DNA of 64,000 nt from Aquamicrobium lusatiense. GTDB taxonomy: Bacteria; Pseudomonadota; Alphaproteobacteria; Rhizobiales; Rhizobiaceae. The notes beneath the pieces were generated by a model. That model had not been told where the DNA came from and ran no database searches. It worked only from the letters and a program-made list of their open reading frames with translations. Each line of letters opens with the position of its first letter. The stretch's first letter is position 1. Shown one piece after another: positions 26,436 to 35,102 of this stretch. Position numbers and translations under genes: made by a program. The stretch is from contig NZ_JACHEU010000001.1 in NCBI RefSeq assembly GCF_014201615.1, positions 2,189,631-2,253,630 on the forward strand, read 5' to 3'.

Positions 26436-28784
26436 CTATTCCGAGGCGGCGGCGAGCAGCGCATCCATGTCGACGGAGGCCTGCGACCTTTGCGTGGCCT
26501 CGACGACGGCAAGCGCCGTCATGTTGACCACGCCGCGCGACGTGACAGACGGCGTGAGGATATGCGCCGGCATGGCGGCACCCAGCAGGATCGGCCCGAC
26601 ATGCAGGGCATCCATCATCTGCTTGACGGTCGCCATCGCGATGTTGGCGGCGTCCAGGTTAGGGAAGACCAGCAGGTTGGCTTCGCCCTTGAGGCGCGAA
26701 TGCGGATAGACGCGCTGGCGCAGTATTGGCGACAGGGCGGAGTCCGCGTTCATCTCGCCGTCGCATTCGAGGTCGGGAGCGATCTCGCGGATAATCTCGG
26801 CTGCGCGCCGCATTTTCTCGGCGCTCGGCGTATCGCGCGAGCCGAAATCCGAGTGCGACAGGAGCGCTGCTTTCGGCTCGATGCCGAAACGCCGGATTTC
26901 CTCTGCTGCCAGAACCGTCATTTCGGCGATTTCCTCGGCGGATGGGTCCACCGTCACGAATGTATCCGTGAAGAAGAGGGGCCCGCGCTGGGTGATCAGC
27001 ATCGACAGCGTCGACAGATCGCGGTCGCGTATGCCCGGACGCGGGCCGATGATGAGCGACACGTTGCGCAGATGCTTTCCGAAACGGCCTTCAAGACCGC
27101 ACAGCATGGCGTCGCCATCGCCGCGCTGCAGGGCGAGTGCCGCGATCACCGTGTTGTCGGTGCGCACCATGGTGCGCGCGGCTTCCTGCGTCACGCCGCG
27201 CCGGCCGGCGATGTCGATCAACAGGTCGACATAGTGGCGATAACGAGGATCGTCTTCAGGGTTGATCAGTTCGAAATCCTCGCCGGGGCGGATGCGCAGC
27301 CCGTAGCGACGCAGCCGCACATCGATGACATGCGGTCTGCCGATCAGGATCGGCTTTGCGATTCCTTCCTCGATCACCACCTGGGTCGCGCGCAGAACGC
27401 GCTCGTCCTCGCCATCGGCGTAGACGATGCGGTTCTTCGCCGATGACCGCGCGGCGGTGAACACCGGCTTCATGACGAGACCCGAACGGAACACGAATCG
27501 GTTGAGCTTGTCGATATAGGCGGGAAAATCGGTGATCGGACGGGTGGCCACACCCGTTTCACCGGCAGCTCTGGCCACTGCCGGAGCAATGCGCAGGATA
27601 AGGCGCGGGTCGAAAGGCGACGGAATGAGAAAGTCTGGCCCGAACATCGGCGTTTCCCCCGAATAGGCGCGCGCGGCGACATCGGAAGGTTCCTCGCGGG
27701 CAAGGCCGGCTATGGCGCGCACGGCAGCCATCTTCATGTCCTCATTGATCGCCCTGGCGCCGCAATCGAGGGCGCCACGGAAGATGTAAGGAAAACACAA
27801 TACGTTGTTGACCTGATTGGGATAATCGGAACGGCCAGTGCAAATCATGGCATCCGGGCGGGCATCGCGGGCAACCTCCGGCATGATTTCCGGCGAGGGG
27901 TTGGCCAGCGCCAGCACAAGAGGCTTCTCAGCCATCATCTTGAGCAGGTCGGGTGTCAGGACGCCTGCTGCGGAGAGGCCGAGAAACACGTCGGCACCAC
28001 GGATGACGTCGCCCAGCTTACGGGCCTTGGTGTCCTTGACGTAGGGGTCCTTCCAGCGGTCCATTTCCTCGGTGCGGCCCTTGTAGGCGACGCCGAAACG
28101 GTCCGTGACCCAGATGTTCTCGATTTTCGCGCCGAGCGAAACCAAAAGGTTGAGGCAGGCAAGCGCAGCCGCGCCCGCGCCCGAGGTCACGATCTTGACG
28201 TCCTCGATCTTCTTTTCGGCGATTTCCAGCCCATTGAGGATCGCGGCAGCAACGATGATCGCCGTTCCATGCTGGTCGTCATGGAAAACCGGAATGTTCA
28301 TGCGCGCCTTGAGCTGCTCTTCGACCTCGAAGCATTCAGGTGCCTTGATATCTTCAAGATTGATGCCGCCGAAGGTCGGCTCCAGCGCGGAGATCGTGCT
28401 CACCATCTGGTCGATTTCCGGCGCATCGATCTCGATGTCGAATACGTCGATGCCTGCGAATTTCTTGAAAAGAACCGCCTTGCCTTCCATGACCGGCTTG
28501 GAGGCAAGCGGGCCGATATTGCCGAGACCGAGAACAGCGGTTCCGTTGGAGACCACACCTACGAGATTCGCGCGGGTGGTGTAGAGGGCTGCCGATTCGG
28601 GGTCTTCCTGAATTTCAAGGCAGGGCGCCGCAACGCCCGGCGAATAGGCGAGCGCCAGATCGCGCTGATTCCCCAGAGCCTTTGTCGCCTGTATCTCAAG
28701 CTTTCCCGGCACCGGATACTGGTGGAAGAACAGCGCTGCCTCCTCGATGTCGGAGCGTGTTCTCTTGCCGTTGCCGTTATCCAT
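26436..28784 (-). CDS. maeB: NADP-dependent malic enzyme with C-terminal phosphotransacetylase domain
   Basis: Oxidative decarboxylation of malate to pyruvate with NADPH formation. The malic-enzyme part (about residues 1-430) shows AYSPGVAAPCLEI, MPVFHDDQHGTAIIVAAA-type metal and substrate residues (in FHDDQHGTAI) and the nucleotide-binding region VTSGAGAAALACLNLL. The C-terminal 330 residues resemble phosphate acetyltransferase, a fusion typical of alphaproteobacterial MaeB/Tme; that domain is regulatory (acetyl-CoA sensing) rather than active in studied cases. ATG at 28784 (after a TTG codon) gives 782 aa; GGGGG lies upstream. Confidence 0.94.
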   Translation of the reverse strand: MDNGNGKRTRSDIEEAALFFHQYPVPGKLEIQATKALGNQRDLALAYSPGVAAPCLEIQEDPESAALYTTRANLVGVVSNGTAVLGLGNIGPLASKPVMEGKAVLFKKFAGIDVFDIEIDAPEIDQMVSTISALEPTFGGINLEDIKAPECFEVEEQLKARMNIPVFHDDQHGTAIIVAAAILNGLEIAEKKIEDVKIVTSGAGAAALACLNLLVSLGAKIENIWVTDRFGVAYKGRTEEMDRWKDPYVKDTKARKLGDVIRGADVFLGLSAAGVLTPDLLKMMAEKPLVLALANPSPEIMPEVARDARPDAMICTGRSDYPNQVNNVLCFPYIFRGALDCGARAINEDMKMAAVRAIAGLAREEPSDVAARAYSGETPMFGPDFLIPSPFDPRLILRIAPAVARAAGETGVATRPITDFPAYIDKLNRFVFRSGLVMKPVFTAARSSAKNRIVYADGEDERVLRATQVVIEEGIAKPILIGRPHVIDVRLRRYGLRIRPGEDFELINPEDDPRYRHYVDLLIDIAGRRGVTQEAARTMVRTDNTVIAALALQRGDGDAMLCGLEGRFGKHLRNVSLIIGPRPGIRDRDLSTLSMLITQRGPLFFTDTFVTVDPSAEEIAEMTVLAAEEIRRFGIEPKAALLSHSDFGSRDTPSAEKMRRAAEIIREIAPDLECDGEMNADSALSPILRQRVYPHSRLKGEANLLVFPNLDAANIAMATVKQMMDALHVGPILLGAAMPAHILTPSVTSRGVVNMTALAVVEATQRSQASVDMDALLAAASE

Positions 28785-29058
28785 CAAAGCGGACCCCCTG
28801 AATCAATCCGCGCAGGAAACGAAACCGGTTCCGCGATCGGATCTGCATGAAAATAAAGAGTTGGAGCGGTGCAGCGATGCCTGGAAAAGCGGCAACGCTC
28901 CGGAAGCGTACAATGGTCTTTTAGCACGCACCGTGGCAATTGCGAGGCAAGGCTGATTTTGGATTTTATTCTTGCGAATGAAGACCGTTTGTGAATGAGC
29001 GTCACATGTTTGTTGCATGAATCAAGGCATAGCGGTGCCACGAAAGGTGGGATTGCCA

Positions 29059-29880
29059 ATGCCGGGTCAGCAGCCTCGTCGTTTCCGCACGATTTTCATT
29101 TCGGACCTTCATCTTGGCTCGAAAGCCGCGAAGGCCGAGTTTCTGATTGACTTTCTGCGTCATCACGATGCGGACAACATCTATCTGGTCGGCGATATCG
29201 TCGATGGCTGGCGGCTGCGCCGCAGCTGGCACTGGCCGCAGGCGCACAATGATGTGGTGCAGAAGATCCTGCGCAAGGCGCGCAAGGGTGCCAGCATCAC
29301 CTACATAGCCGGCAATCATGACGAGTTCGCGCGGCAGTTCCAGGGCGTGCATTTCGGCGGCATCGTCGTGGCCGACAGCGTCATCCATGAAGCCGCCGAC
29401 GGCAGGCGCTATCTCGTCATTCATGGCGACCAGTTCGACACCGTCGTGCACAACGCGCGCTGGCTCGCCTATCTCGGCGACCATGCCTATGACGCTGCCA
29501 TGCTGGCAAACCGGGCGATCGCGCGGCTGCGGCATATGATGGGCCTCGAATACTGGTCCTTTTCATCCTGGGCCAAGCTTCGGGTCAAGAAGGCTGTGAA
29601 TTTTATCGGTTCTTTCCAGAAGGTGCTTGCCGACGAAGCAAAGCGCTGCGGGGTTGAAGGGGTGATTTGCGGCCACATCCACCATGCGGTTATCGAAAAG
29701 ACCAGCGACGTCGAATACATCAACACCGGCGACTGGGTTGAGAGCTGTACGGCGGTTGTCGAGCATTTCGATGGCCAGATGGAAATCCTGCGCTGGTCGC
29801 ATGTGCAGATCGAAGCACCGCCATCGGGCGATGTGCTGGTGCCGATCCGCATCGATGCCCGCCTGACGGAAGCCGCCTGA
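29059..29880 (+). CDS. LpxH-like UDP-2,3-diacylglucosamine diphosphatase family metallophosphoesterase
   Basis: Calcineurin-like fold with all metal motifs: ISDLHLG, GDIVDGW, AGNHDEF, IHGDQFD and GHIHHA. The LpxH family cleaves UDP-2,3-diacylglucosamine to lipid X in lipid A synthesis; this subgroup also includes phosphatases of other lipid intermediates, so the exact substrate is open. ATG at 29059 has AAAGGTGG upstream and is preferred; ATG 29017 gives a 14-residue extension without a ribosome-binding site. It stands alone between divergent maeB and a convergent epimerase gene. Confidence 0.83.
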   Translation: MPGQQPRRFRTIFISDLHLGSKAAKAEFLIDFLRHHDADNIYLVGDIVDGWRLRRSWHWPQAHNDVVQKILRKARKGASITYIAGNHDEFARQFQGVHFGGIVVADSVIHEAADGRRYLVIHGDQFDTVVHNARWLAYLGDHAYDAAMLANRAIARLRHMMGLEYWSFSSWAKLRVKKAVNFIGSFQKVLADEAKRCGVEGVICGHIHHAVIEKTSDVEYINTGDWVESCTAVVEHFDGQMEILRWSHVQIEAPPSGDVLVPIRIDARLTEAA

Positions 29881-29884
29881 AGAT

Positions 29885-30868
29885 TCAGCCCCAGAGCCCG
29901 GGCTCAGGCGGGAAGACCACCGACCCCTCATAGAGAAGGTTCGGATTACGGTCGCGGGCAAGCAGCAGCGGCCCGTCGAGATCGACGAAATCCGCGCCCT
30001 GCGCCAGAAGCACGGCCGGTGCCATGGCAAGCGATGTGCCGACCATGCAGCCGACCATGACCTTCATGCCGAGCGCGCGGGCCCGGTCGCGCAGCAGAAG
30101 CGCTGCCGTCAGCCCGCCCGCCTTGTCGAGCTTGATGTTGACCGCATCGTAGAGCCCGGCAAGCGCATCGAGATCGGCGGCCTGATGCACGCTTTCATCG
30201 GCGCAGATCGCAACCGGATGAGCTATCCGCCGCAGGATTTCATCCCTGCCCGCCGGCAGGGGCTGCTCGACCAGCGCGACGCCCAGTTCGGCCGCAGCCG
30301 TAAGGTTGCGCTCCACGTTCTCGTCGGTCCAGCCTTCATTGGCGTCGATGATGAGCCTGCTTTGCGGGGCTGCCTCACGCACCGCACGGATGCGGGCAAT
30401 GTCGTCTCCGCCTCCGCCGATCTTGACCTTGAGCAGCGGGCGCGCGGCGTTGAGGCTTGCCTGCCTTGCCATCTCATCCGGGGCGGCAAGGGAGAGCGTG
30501 TATGCGGTTTCAAGCGGCCCCGCATCCGGCGCGATCAGGCTGCGCACGGGTTTTCCCGAAGCCTTGGCCTCCAGATCCCACAGCGCGCAATCCACGGCAT
30601 TGCGGGCCGCACCCGCTGGCATCGAATCGAGCAGCGACTGGCGGTCGAGGCCGGCAGAGATTCTCTCCGCCATCGCTTCTATCGCCGCGCGTACCCCTTC
30701 GACGCTTTCCCCATAGCGGCCATAGGGCACGCATTCGCCGCGTCCGCTATTGGTCCCGTCGCGCAGGATGCACGTCACGACTTCCGCTTCGGTCTTGGAA
30801 CCCCGCGAGATGGTGAAGCTTCCCGCGATCGGGAATTTTTCGACCTCGACGGAAATGACACGCGCCAT
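29885..30868 (-). CDS. Dipeptide (L-Ala-D/L-Glu type) epimerase, enolase superfamily
   Basis: A 327-aa enolase-superfamily member of the muconate-lactonizing subgroup. Catalytic features: KVKIGGG with the Lys base, IDANEGW and ICADESVHQ with metal-binding acidic residues, and INIKLDKAGG-like (NIKLDKAGG) with the second lysine. This matches L-Ala-D/L-Glu epimerases, which recycle murein peptides, consistent with nagZ in the window though far apart. ATG 30868 has GGAGAAAG upstream; ATG 30892 is possible. Dipeptide specificity cannot be assigned from sequence. Confidence 0.85.
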   Translation of the reverse strand: MARVISVEVEKFPIAGSFTISRGSKTEAEVVTCILRDGTNSGRGECVPYGRYGESVEGVRAAIEAMAERISAGLDRQSLLDSMPAGAARNAVDCALWDLEAKASGKPVRSLIAPDAGPLETAYTLSLAAPDEMARQASLNAARPLLKVKIGGGGDDIARIRAVREAAPQSRLIIDANEGWTDENVERNLTAAAELGVALVEQPLPAGRDEILRRIAHPVAICADESVHQAADLDALAGLYDAVNIKLDKAGGLTAALLLRDRARALGMKVMVGCMVGTSLAMAPAVLLAQGADFVDLDGPLLLARDRNPNLLYEGSVVFPPEPGLWG

Positions 30869-30946
30869 ATCTTTCTTTCTCCGGTTCGCCATGTGGCGGC
30901 CATCTGCCGTTCGACAGGCCGGCCACGTCAGGTTAAACAGGACACC

Positions 30947-32134
30947 ATGTTGACCATCGGCAAACGCGGCGCAAGCGCAGCAAAATCAGGAGATGACACG
31001 CAAACCCCGCGCGTGCATCTGAGCGAGCGCGACGGCGGCCTTGTCTGCGCGCTTTCCGGCGTCTGGACCACGCTGACCGTGGCCCATGTCGATGCACAGA
31101 TGCGCGATGTCGCCAAACGCGCAGCCGGGGGGGCGCTGACCGTCGATCTTTCCGGCATTGACAAGCTGGACACCGCGGGCGCCTGGCTGATCGATCGTCT
31201 GGTGGTGGCCTGCGAATCGCGCGGCGGCCCGGTTCGCGTGGAGGGCCAGAGCGATGTCGCCGGCATCCTGCTCGGAGCCGTGGGCGAAATATCGCGTCGG
31301 CAGACGGAAACGGCGGCCGAGCCATCGGTCAACATCATCATCCGGTTTCTGGAACTGGTGGGGCGCGGCGTGTATTCCATGCGCGACGACTTCATCGCCG
31401 GAATGAACATTCTTGGCGCCACGATCCGTGGCGCGCAGATGAAGCTCGGGCGCGGTCATGCCGTCAATCCGGCCGCCATCTTCAACCAGATCGACCGCAT
31501 GGGTGTCGGGGCGATCCCGGTCGTGTTTCTCATGTCGGGGATCGTCGGCGCCATCGTCGCCCAGCAGGGCGCGTATCAGCTGAGCTATTTCGGAGCAGAC
31601 ATATTCGTCGTCGATCTGGTCGGCGTGCTGGTGTTGCGCGAGCTTGGCGTGCTGCTGACCGCGATCATGATCGCCGGCCGCTCCGGCAGCGCCATCACAG
31701 CCGAGATCGGATCCATGAAGATGCGGGAGGAAGTTGATGCCCTCAAGGTCATCGGCCTCAATCCCATCGGGGTTCTGGTGTTTCCCCGTCTGGTGGCATT
31801 GGTGATTGCCTTGCCCTGCCTGACCATTCTCGCGAATTTCGCCGCCCTTGGCGGCGGCATCGTCGCGGCCTGGCTTTATTCGGACATTCCGCCGGCCGCC
31901 TTTATCGACCGGTTGCGGGTGGCTATCGATGTCAGCACCATCGCTGCGGGTTTGATCAAGGCGCCCTTCATGGCCATCATCATCGGCACCATCGCCTCGG
32001 TCGAGGGCATGAAGGTCGGCGGCAGCGCGGAATCGCTCGGAAAGCAGGTTACGACCTCGGTCGTGAAGGCGATTTTCGTGGTCATCGTGCTCGACGGACT
32101 TTTCGCCATGTTCTACGCGGCGATCGATTTCTGA
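30947..32134 (+). CDS. mlaE: Lipid-transport ABC permease MlaE with fused N-terminal STAS domain
   Basis: 395 aa. Residues about 20-110 form a STAS domain (TVDLSGIDKLDTAGAWLIDRL), the fold of MlaB; the rest is an MlaE permease with motifs GAIVAQQGAYQL, LVLRELGVLLTAIMIAGRSG and IGSMKMREEVDALKVIGL. The MlaFEDB complex moves phospholipids between the two membranes. Here MlaB and MlaE functions are in one chain. ATG 30947 has AGGA upstream. Two bases separate it from the ATPase gene, so this is a tight operon. Confidence 0.92.
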   Translation: MLTIGKRGASAAKSGDDTQTPRVHLSERDGGLVCALSGVWTTLTVAHVDAQMRDVAKRAAGGALTVDLSGIDKLDTAGAWLIDRLVVACESRGGPVRVEGQSDVAGILLGAVGEISRRQTETAAEPSVNIIIRFLELVGRGVYSMRDDFIAGMNILGATIRGAQMKLGRGHAVNPAAIFNQIDRMGVGAIPVVFLMSGIVGAIVAQQGAYQLSYFGADIFVVDLVGVLVLRELGVLLTAIMIAGRSGSAITAEIGSMKMREEVDALKVIGLNPIGVLVFPRLVALVIALPCLTILANFAALGGGIVAAWLYSDIPPAAFIDRLRVAIDVSTIAAGLIKAPFMAIIIGTIASVEGMKVGGSAESLGKQVTTSVVKAIFVVIVLDGLFAMFYAAIDF

Positions 32135-32135
32135 G

Positions 32136-32954
32136 ATGGCAGGCGTGAGCGAACATTCTATCGCAGAACCGGACGCGGACGGGCAGGGCGACGTGGTCCT
32201 GTCGGCTACCGATGTGACGGTGGCGTTCGGAACCAAGACAGTTTTGCAGAACCTGTCGCTTGAGGTGAGGCGGGGCGAAATTCTGGGCTTTGTCGGCGCT
32301 TCCGGCTCCGGCAAATCGGTGCTTTTGCGCACTGTGCTCGGGCTCACGCCCAAGCGCTCCGGCACGATCCGCCTTTTCGGCGAGGACGTGGATAAGATGA
32401 GCGATGCCGAAAGAGTTCGGATCGATATGCGGCTTGGCGTGTTGTTCCAGCATGGGGCTTTGTTTTCGGCCCTGACGGTGCTGGAAAACGTGCAGGTTCC
32501 CATGCGTGAATATCTCGATCTGCCGGCAAGGCTCATGGATGAACTGGCCATGCTCAAGATCGAGCTGGTGGGCCTCCCGCCGGATGCAGCCTATAAATTT
32601 CCCTCGGAGCTGTCGGGCGGCATGATCAAGCGCGCCGCGCTGGCGCGCGCACTGGCGCTCGATCCCGATATCGTTTTTCTCGATGAGCCGACCTCGGGGC
32701 TGGACCCGATCGGCGCGGCCGAGTTCGACGAGCTAGTCATAAAGCTGCGCGATACGATGGGACTGACCGTCTATATGGTCACCCACGATCTCGATTCGCT
32801 GTTTACCGCCTGTGATCGCATCGCAGTCCTCGGCCAGAAAAGGGTGATCGTCGAAGGTACGATAGAAGAGATGCTCAAGAGCGAAGAACCGTGGGTAAAG
32901 TCCTATTTCCGCGGAAAACGCGCCCGTCAGCTTGATCTCTCGGCCCGTACATAG
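32136..32954 (+). CDS. mlaF: Lipid-transport ABC ATPase MlaF
   Basis: ABC ATPase of 272 aa: Walker A GASGSGKSVLLR (about residue 52), Q-loop FQHGALF, signature LSGGMIKRAALARAL and Walker B IVFLDEPTSGLDP. LSGGMIKR and the FQ-GALF region are typical of the MlaF subfamily. It provides energy for MlaE-driven phospholipid transport. It follows the STAS-MlaE gene directly and is 14 bases before mlaD. Confidence 0.93.
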   Translation: MAGVSEHSIAEPDADGQGDVVLSATDVTVAFGTKTVLQNLSLEVRRGEILGFVGASGSGKSVLLRTVLGLTPKRSGTIRLFGEDVDKMSDAERVRIDMRLGVLFQHGALFSALTVLENVQVPMREYLDLPARLMDELAMLKIELVGLPPDAAYKFPSELSGGMIKRAALARALALDPDIVFLDEPTSGLDPIGAAEFDELVIKLRDTMGLTVYMVTHDLDSLFTACDRIAVLGQKRVIVEGTIEEMLKSEEPWVKSYFRGKRARQLDLSART

Positions 32955-32968
32955 CGATAAGTGGTGTA

Positions 32969-34342
32969 ATGGAAACAAGAGCCAACTACGTCATTGTCGG
33001 CATCTTCACGCTGGTTGCGATACTGGCGGCATTCGGCTTCGTCTACTGGACGGCGGCGATTGGCGACCGTGGCGAAACCGTGATGATGCGTGTGCGCATA
33101 CCGGGCTCGGCCTCGGGCCTCGGGCGCGGCAGCTTCGTGCTGTTCAATGGCGTGAAGGTTGGCGACGTGCGCCGCGTCTATATCGATGTGGAGAATCCGA
33201 GCGTCGCCATTGCCGACACGGAAATCGACCGGCTGACCCCGATCACCCGCTCCACCCAGGCTGACATCGGCCTCGCCGGCCTTACCGGCCAGGCGAATAT
33301 CGAGCTGAAGGGCGCCAACCGCAACGAACCGAAGCTGCTTGATGAGGCAGAGGCCGCGGGCACCGTGGCCGAAATCACGGCCAATCCCTCTGCGGTCACG
33401 AATCTGCTGCAGACAGCGCAGGACATATTCACGCGCGCCGAAAGCGTCGTCTCGCAGCTGGAAGGTTTCGCCACCGATGTGCGCGGACCGCTGACCCAGA
33501 CGGTCCAGAATGCGCAGAAGTTCTCCGAAGCGCTGGCCAACAATGCCAATTCCATCGACAAGTTCCTGACCAGCGTCGGTGCGCTGTCGGAGGAGTTGCA
33601 GGGTGTTTCGGGCAAGCTTGACGGCACACTCAAGGCGGCCGAGGGACTGCTGAACTCGATCGATCAGGATCGTGTGAAGCAGATCGTGTCGAACGTCGAT
33701 GATTTCACCCGCAACCTCAGCAGGTCGGGCGAAAAATTCGATGATGTCATTGATGGCGTGGACAAGGCGGTCGCATCCATCAACGAGTTTGCCACGCGCA
33801 CGCAGGGCACGCTGGCCAAGGTGGACGGCGTTCTGGACGGCATCGATCCCGATGATGTGCGCGAGGCGCTGGCAAACATTCGCACCGCCAGCGAGAACGC
33901 CAACAAGGCGGCGGCCGACGTGGCGCAGGTGACCGAGAAGTTCAGCAACCGGGCCGATGACATCGACAAGACGATTTCCGACGCGCAGCAACTGGCCGAA
34001 CGCCTCAACAACGCTTCCGTGCGTGTCGACGGCATTCTGGCCAAGGTGGATACCATGCTGGGTTCGGATCAGGCGGACGGCGTGATGGCGGATGCGCGCG
34101 AGACGCTGAAGTCGTTCAAACAGGTGGCCGATACGCTGAACGCGCGGCTCGGCACCATCACCGCAAATCTGGAACGTTTTTCCGGCAAGGGGCTTCAGAA
34201 TGTGGAGGCGCTGGTCAATGACAGCCGCCGCTCGATCAATCGCATCGAGCAGGCCGTCAGCGACCTGCAACGCAATCCGCAGCGCATTCTGTCGGGGGGC
34301 GATGGCGAGGTCAGGCAATATGACGGAAGGGTTCGCCGTTGA
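32969..34342 (+). CDS. mlaD: MlaD-like MCE-domain lipid-binding protein
   Basis: One N-terminal membrane helix (YVIVGIFTLVAILAAFGFVYW) and one MCE domain (about residues 40-120; GLGRGSFVLFNGVKVGDV, ADIGLAGLTGQANIEL). These are followed by a long helical region (about 130-430) with repeated patterns such as ANNANSIDKFL, NFTRNLSRSGEKFDDVIDGV-like and DDIDKTISDAQQLAE. At 457 aa it is much longer than E. coli MlaD (about 180 aa); long helical tails in other MCE proteins form tubes or needles across the periplasm. It is anchored to the inner membrane and carries lipid between membranes. Confidence 0.9.
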   Translation: METRANYVIVGIFTLVAILAAFGFVYWTAAIGDRGETVMMRVRIPGSASGLGRGSFVLFNGVKVGDVRRVYIDVENPSVAIADTEIDRLTPITRSTQADIGLAGLTGQANIELKGANRNEPKLLDEAEAAGTVAEITANPSAVTNLLQTAQDIFTRAESVVSQLEGFATDVRGPLTQTVQNAQKFSEALANNANSIDKFLTSVGALSEELQGVSGKLDGTLKAAEGLLNSIDQDRVKQIVSNVDDFTRNLSRSGEKFDDVIDGVDKAVASINEFATRTQGTLAKVDGVLDGIDPDDVREALANIRTASENANKAAADVAQVTEKFSNRADDIDKTISDAQQLAERLNNASVRVDGILAKVDTMLGSDQADGVMADARETLKSFKQVADTLNARLGTITANLERFSGKGLQNVEALVNDSRRSINRIEQAVSDLQRNPQRILSGGDGEVRQYDGRVRR

Positions 34343-34424
34343 TGGCCTGTGATTGCAAATTCCTTAGAGTTTCCCACGCCAGCCGTGCTCCGTCGGGAGC
34401 TGAGCCTTTGAGGGCGGAGGTTGT

Positions 34425-35027
34425 ATGCCGAGTTCCGTGAAGTTTCGTCTCGCAGCCCTTCTTCTTGCCTGCGGCATGGCAGGTTGCGCAGCCTTGCCGG
34501 GTGGCGGACCTGCTCCGCTCGACACCTTCGAACTGTCGGCGGCGAATGTCAGCGTCGAGGGGCGCAGCCGCCGCCAGATCCTCATCGCGGAACCGTCTGC
34601 CCTCAAAGCCTTCGATGGCCAGAACATCGTCATCAAGCCCTCCGACGGATCGATACAATATCTGAAGGGCGCCCAATGGGCGGACCGCCTGCCGCTGATG
34701 GTACAGGCGCGGCTGGCCGAGACCTTCCAGCGCTCCGGCCGCTTCGCGGGCGTTGGCAAGCCGGGCGAGGGGCTCGCCATCGACTATCAGGTGATCGCCG
34801 AGATACGTGCTTTCGACGTGCGTGTCTCCGGTGGCCAGAAGGCCAATGTGGAGCTTTTCGTGCGCTTGCTGAACGACCGGACCGGGGAAGTGCGTGCAGC
34901 CCGTAGCTTCACCGCTGTGGCGCCTGTTTCGGGCGGAACCGGAAATCAGGCCTATGTTGCAGCACTCGACCGCGCTTTCCGCGATGCGGCCGCGCAGATT
35001 GTCTTCTGGAGCGCGGAGCTTCTCTGA
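34425..35027 (+). CDS. ABC-type transport auxiliary lipoprotein (PqiC-like)
   Basis: 200-aa lipoprotein with signal LAALLLACGMAGC (lipobox MAGC). The mature domain matches the ABC_trans_aux/PqiC family (FELSAANVSVEGRSRRQILIAEPSALKAFDGQNIVIK-type region, around residues 35-70), with YLKGAQWADRLP in the core. Such lipoproteins partner MCE systems at the outer membrane. It is the last gene of the four-gene Mla operon, before a terminator. Confidence 0.87.
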   Translation: MPSSVKFRLAALLLACGMAGCAALPGGGPAPLDTFELSAANVSVEGRSRRQILIAEPSALKAFDGQNIVIKPSDGSIQYLKGAQWADRLPLMVQARLAETFQRSGRFAGVGKPGEGLAIDYQVIAEIRAFDVRVSGGQKANVELFVRLLNDRTGEVRAARSFTAVAPVSGGTGNQAYVAALDRAFRDAAAQIVFWSAELL

Positions 35028-35050
35028 ACAAAACCGAAGGTTTTCCTAAC

Positions 35051-35084
35051 AAGAAGGGCGGCCAACAAGGCCGCCCTTCTTGTT
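35051..35084. terminator. Bidirectional terminator between the Mla operon and the helicase gene
   Basis: AAGAAGGGCGGCC-AACAA-GGCCGCCCTTCTT is a perfect 13-bp stem, with T-rich sequence on one side and A-rich on the other, between two convergent genes. Confidence 0.9.
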
Positions 35085-35102
35085 TAATTGTTCGTCTGAA
35101 AG

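Noticed and set aside
30185..30946. Plus-strand extension of the MlaE frame 254 codons upstream
   Set aside because: It lies antisense to the dipeptide epimerase gene and has no domain. The ATG at 30947 with AGGA gives the STAS-MlaE protein alone.
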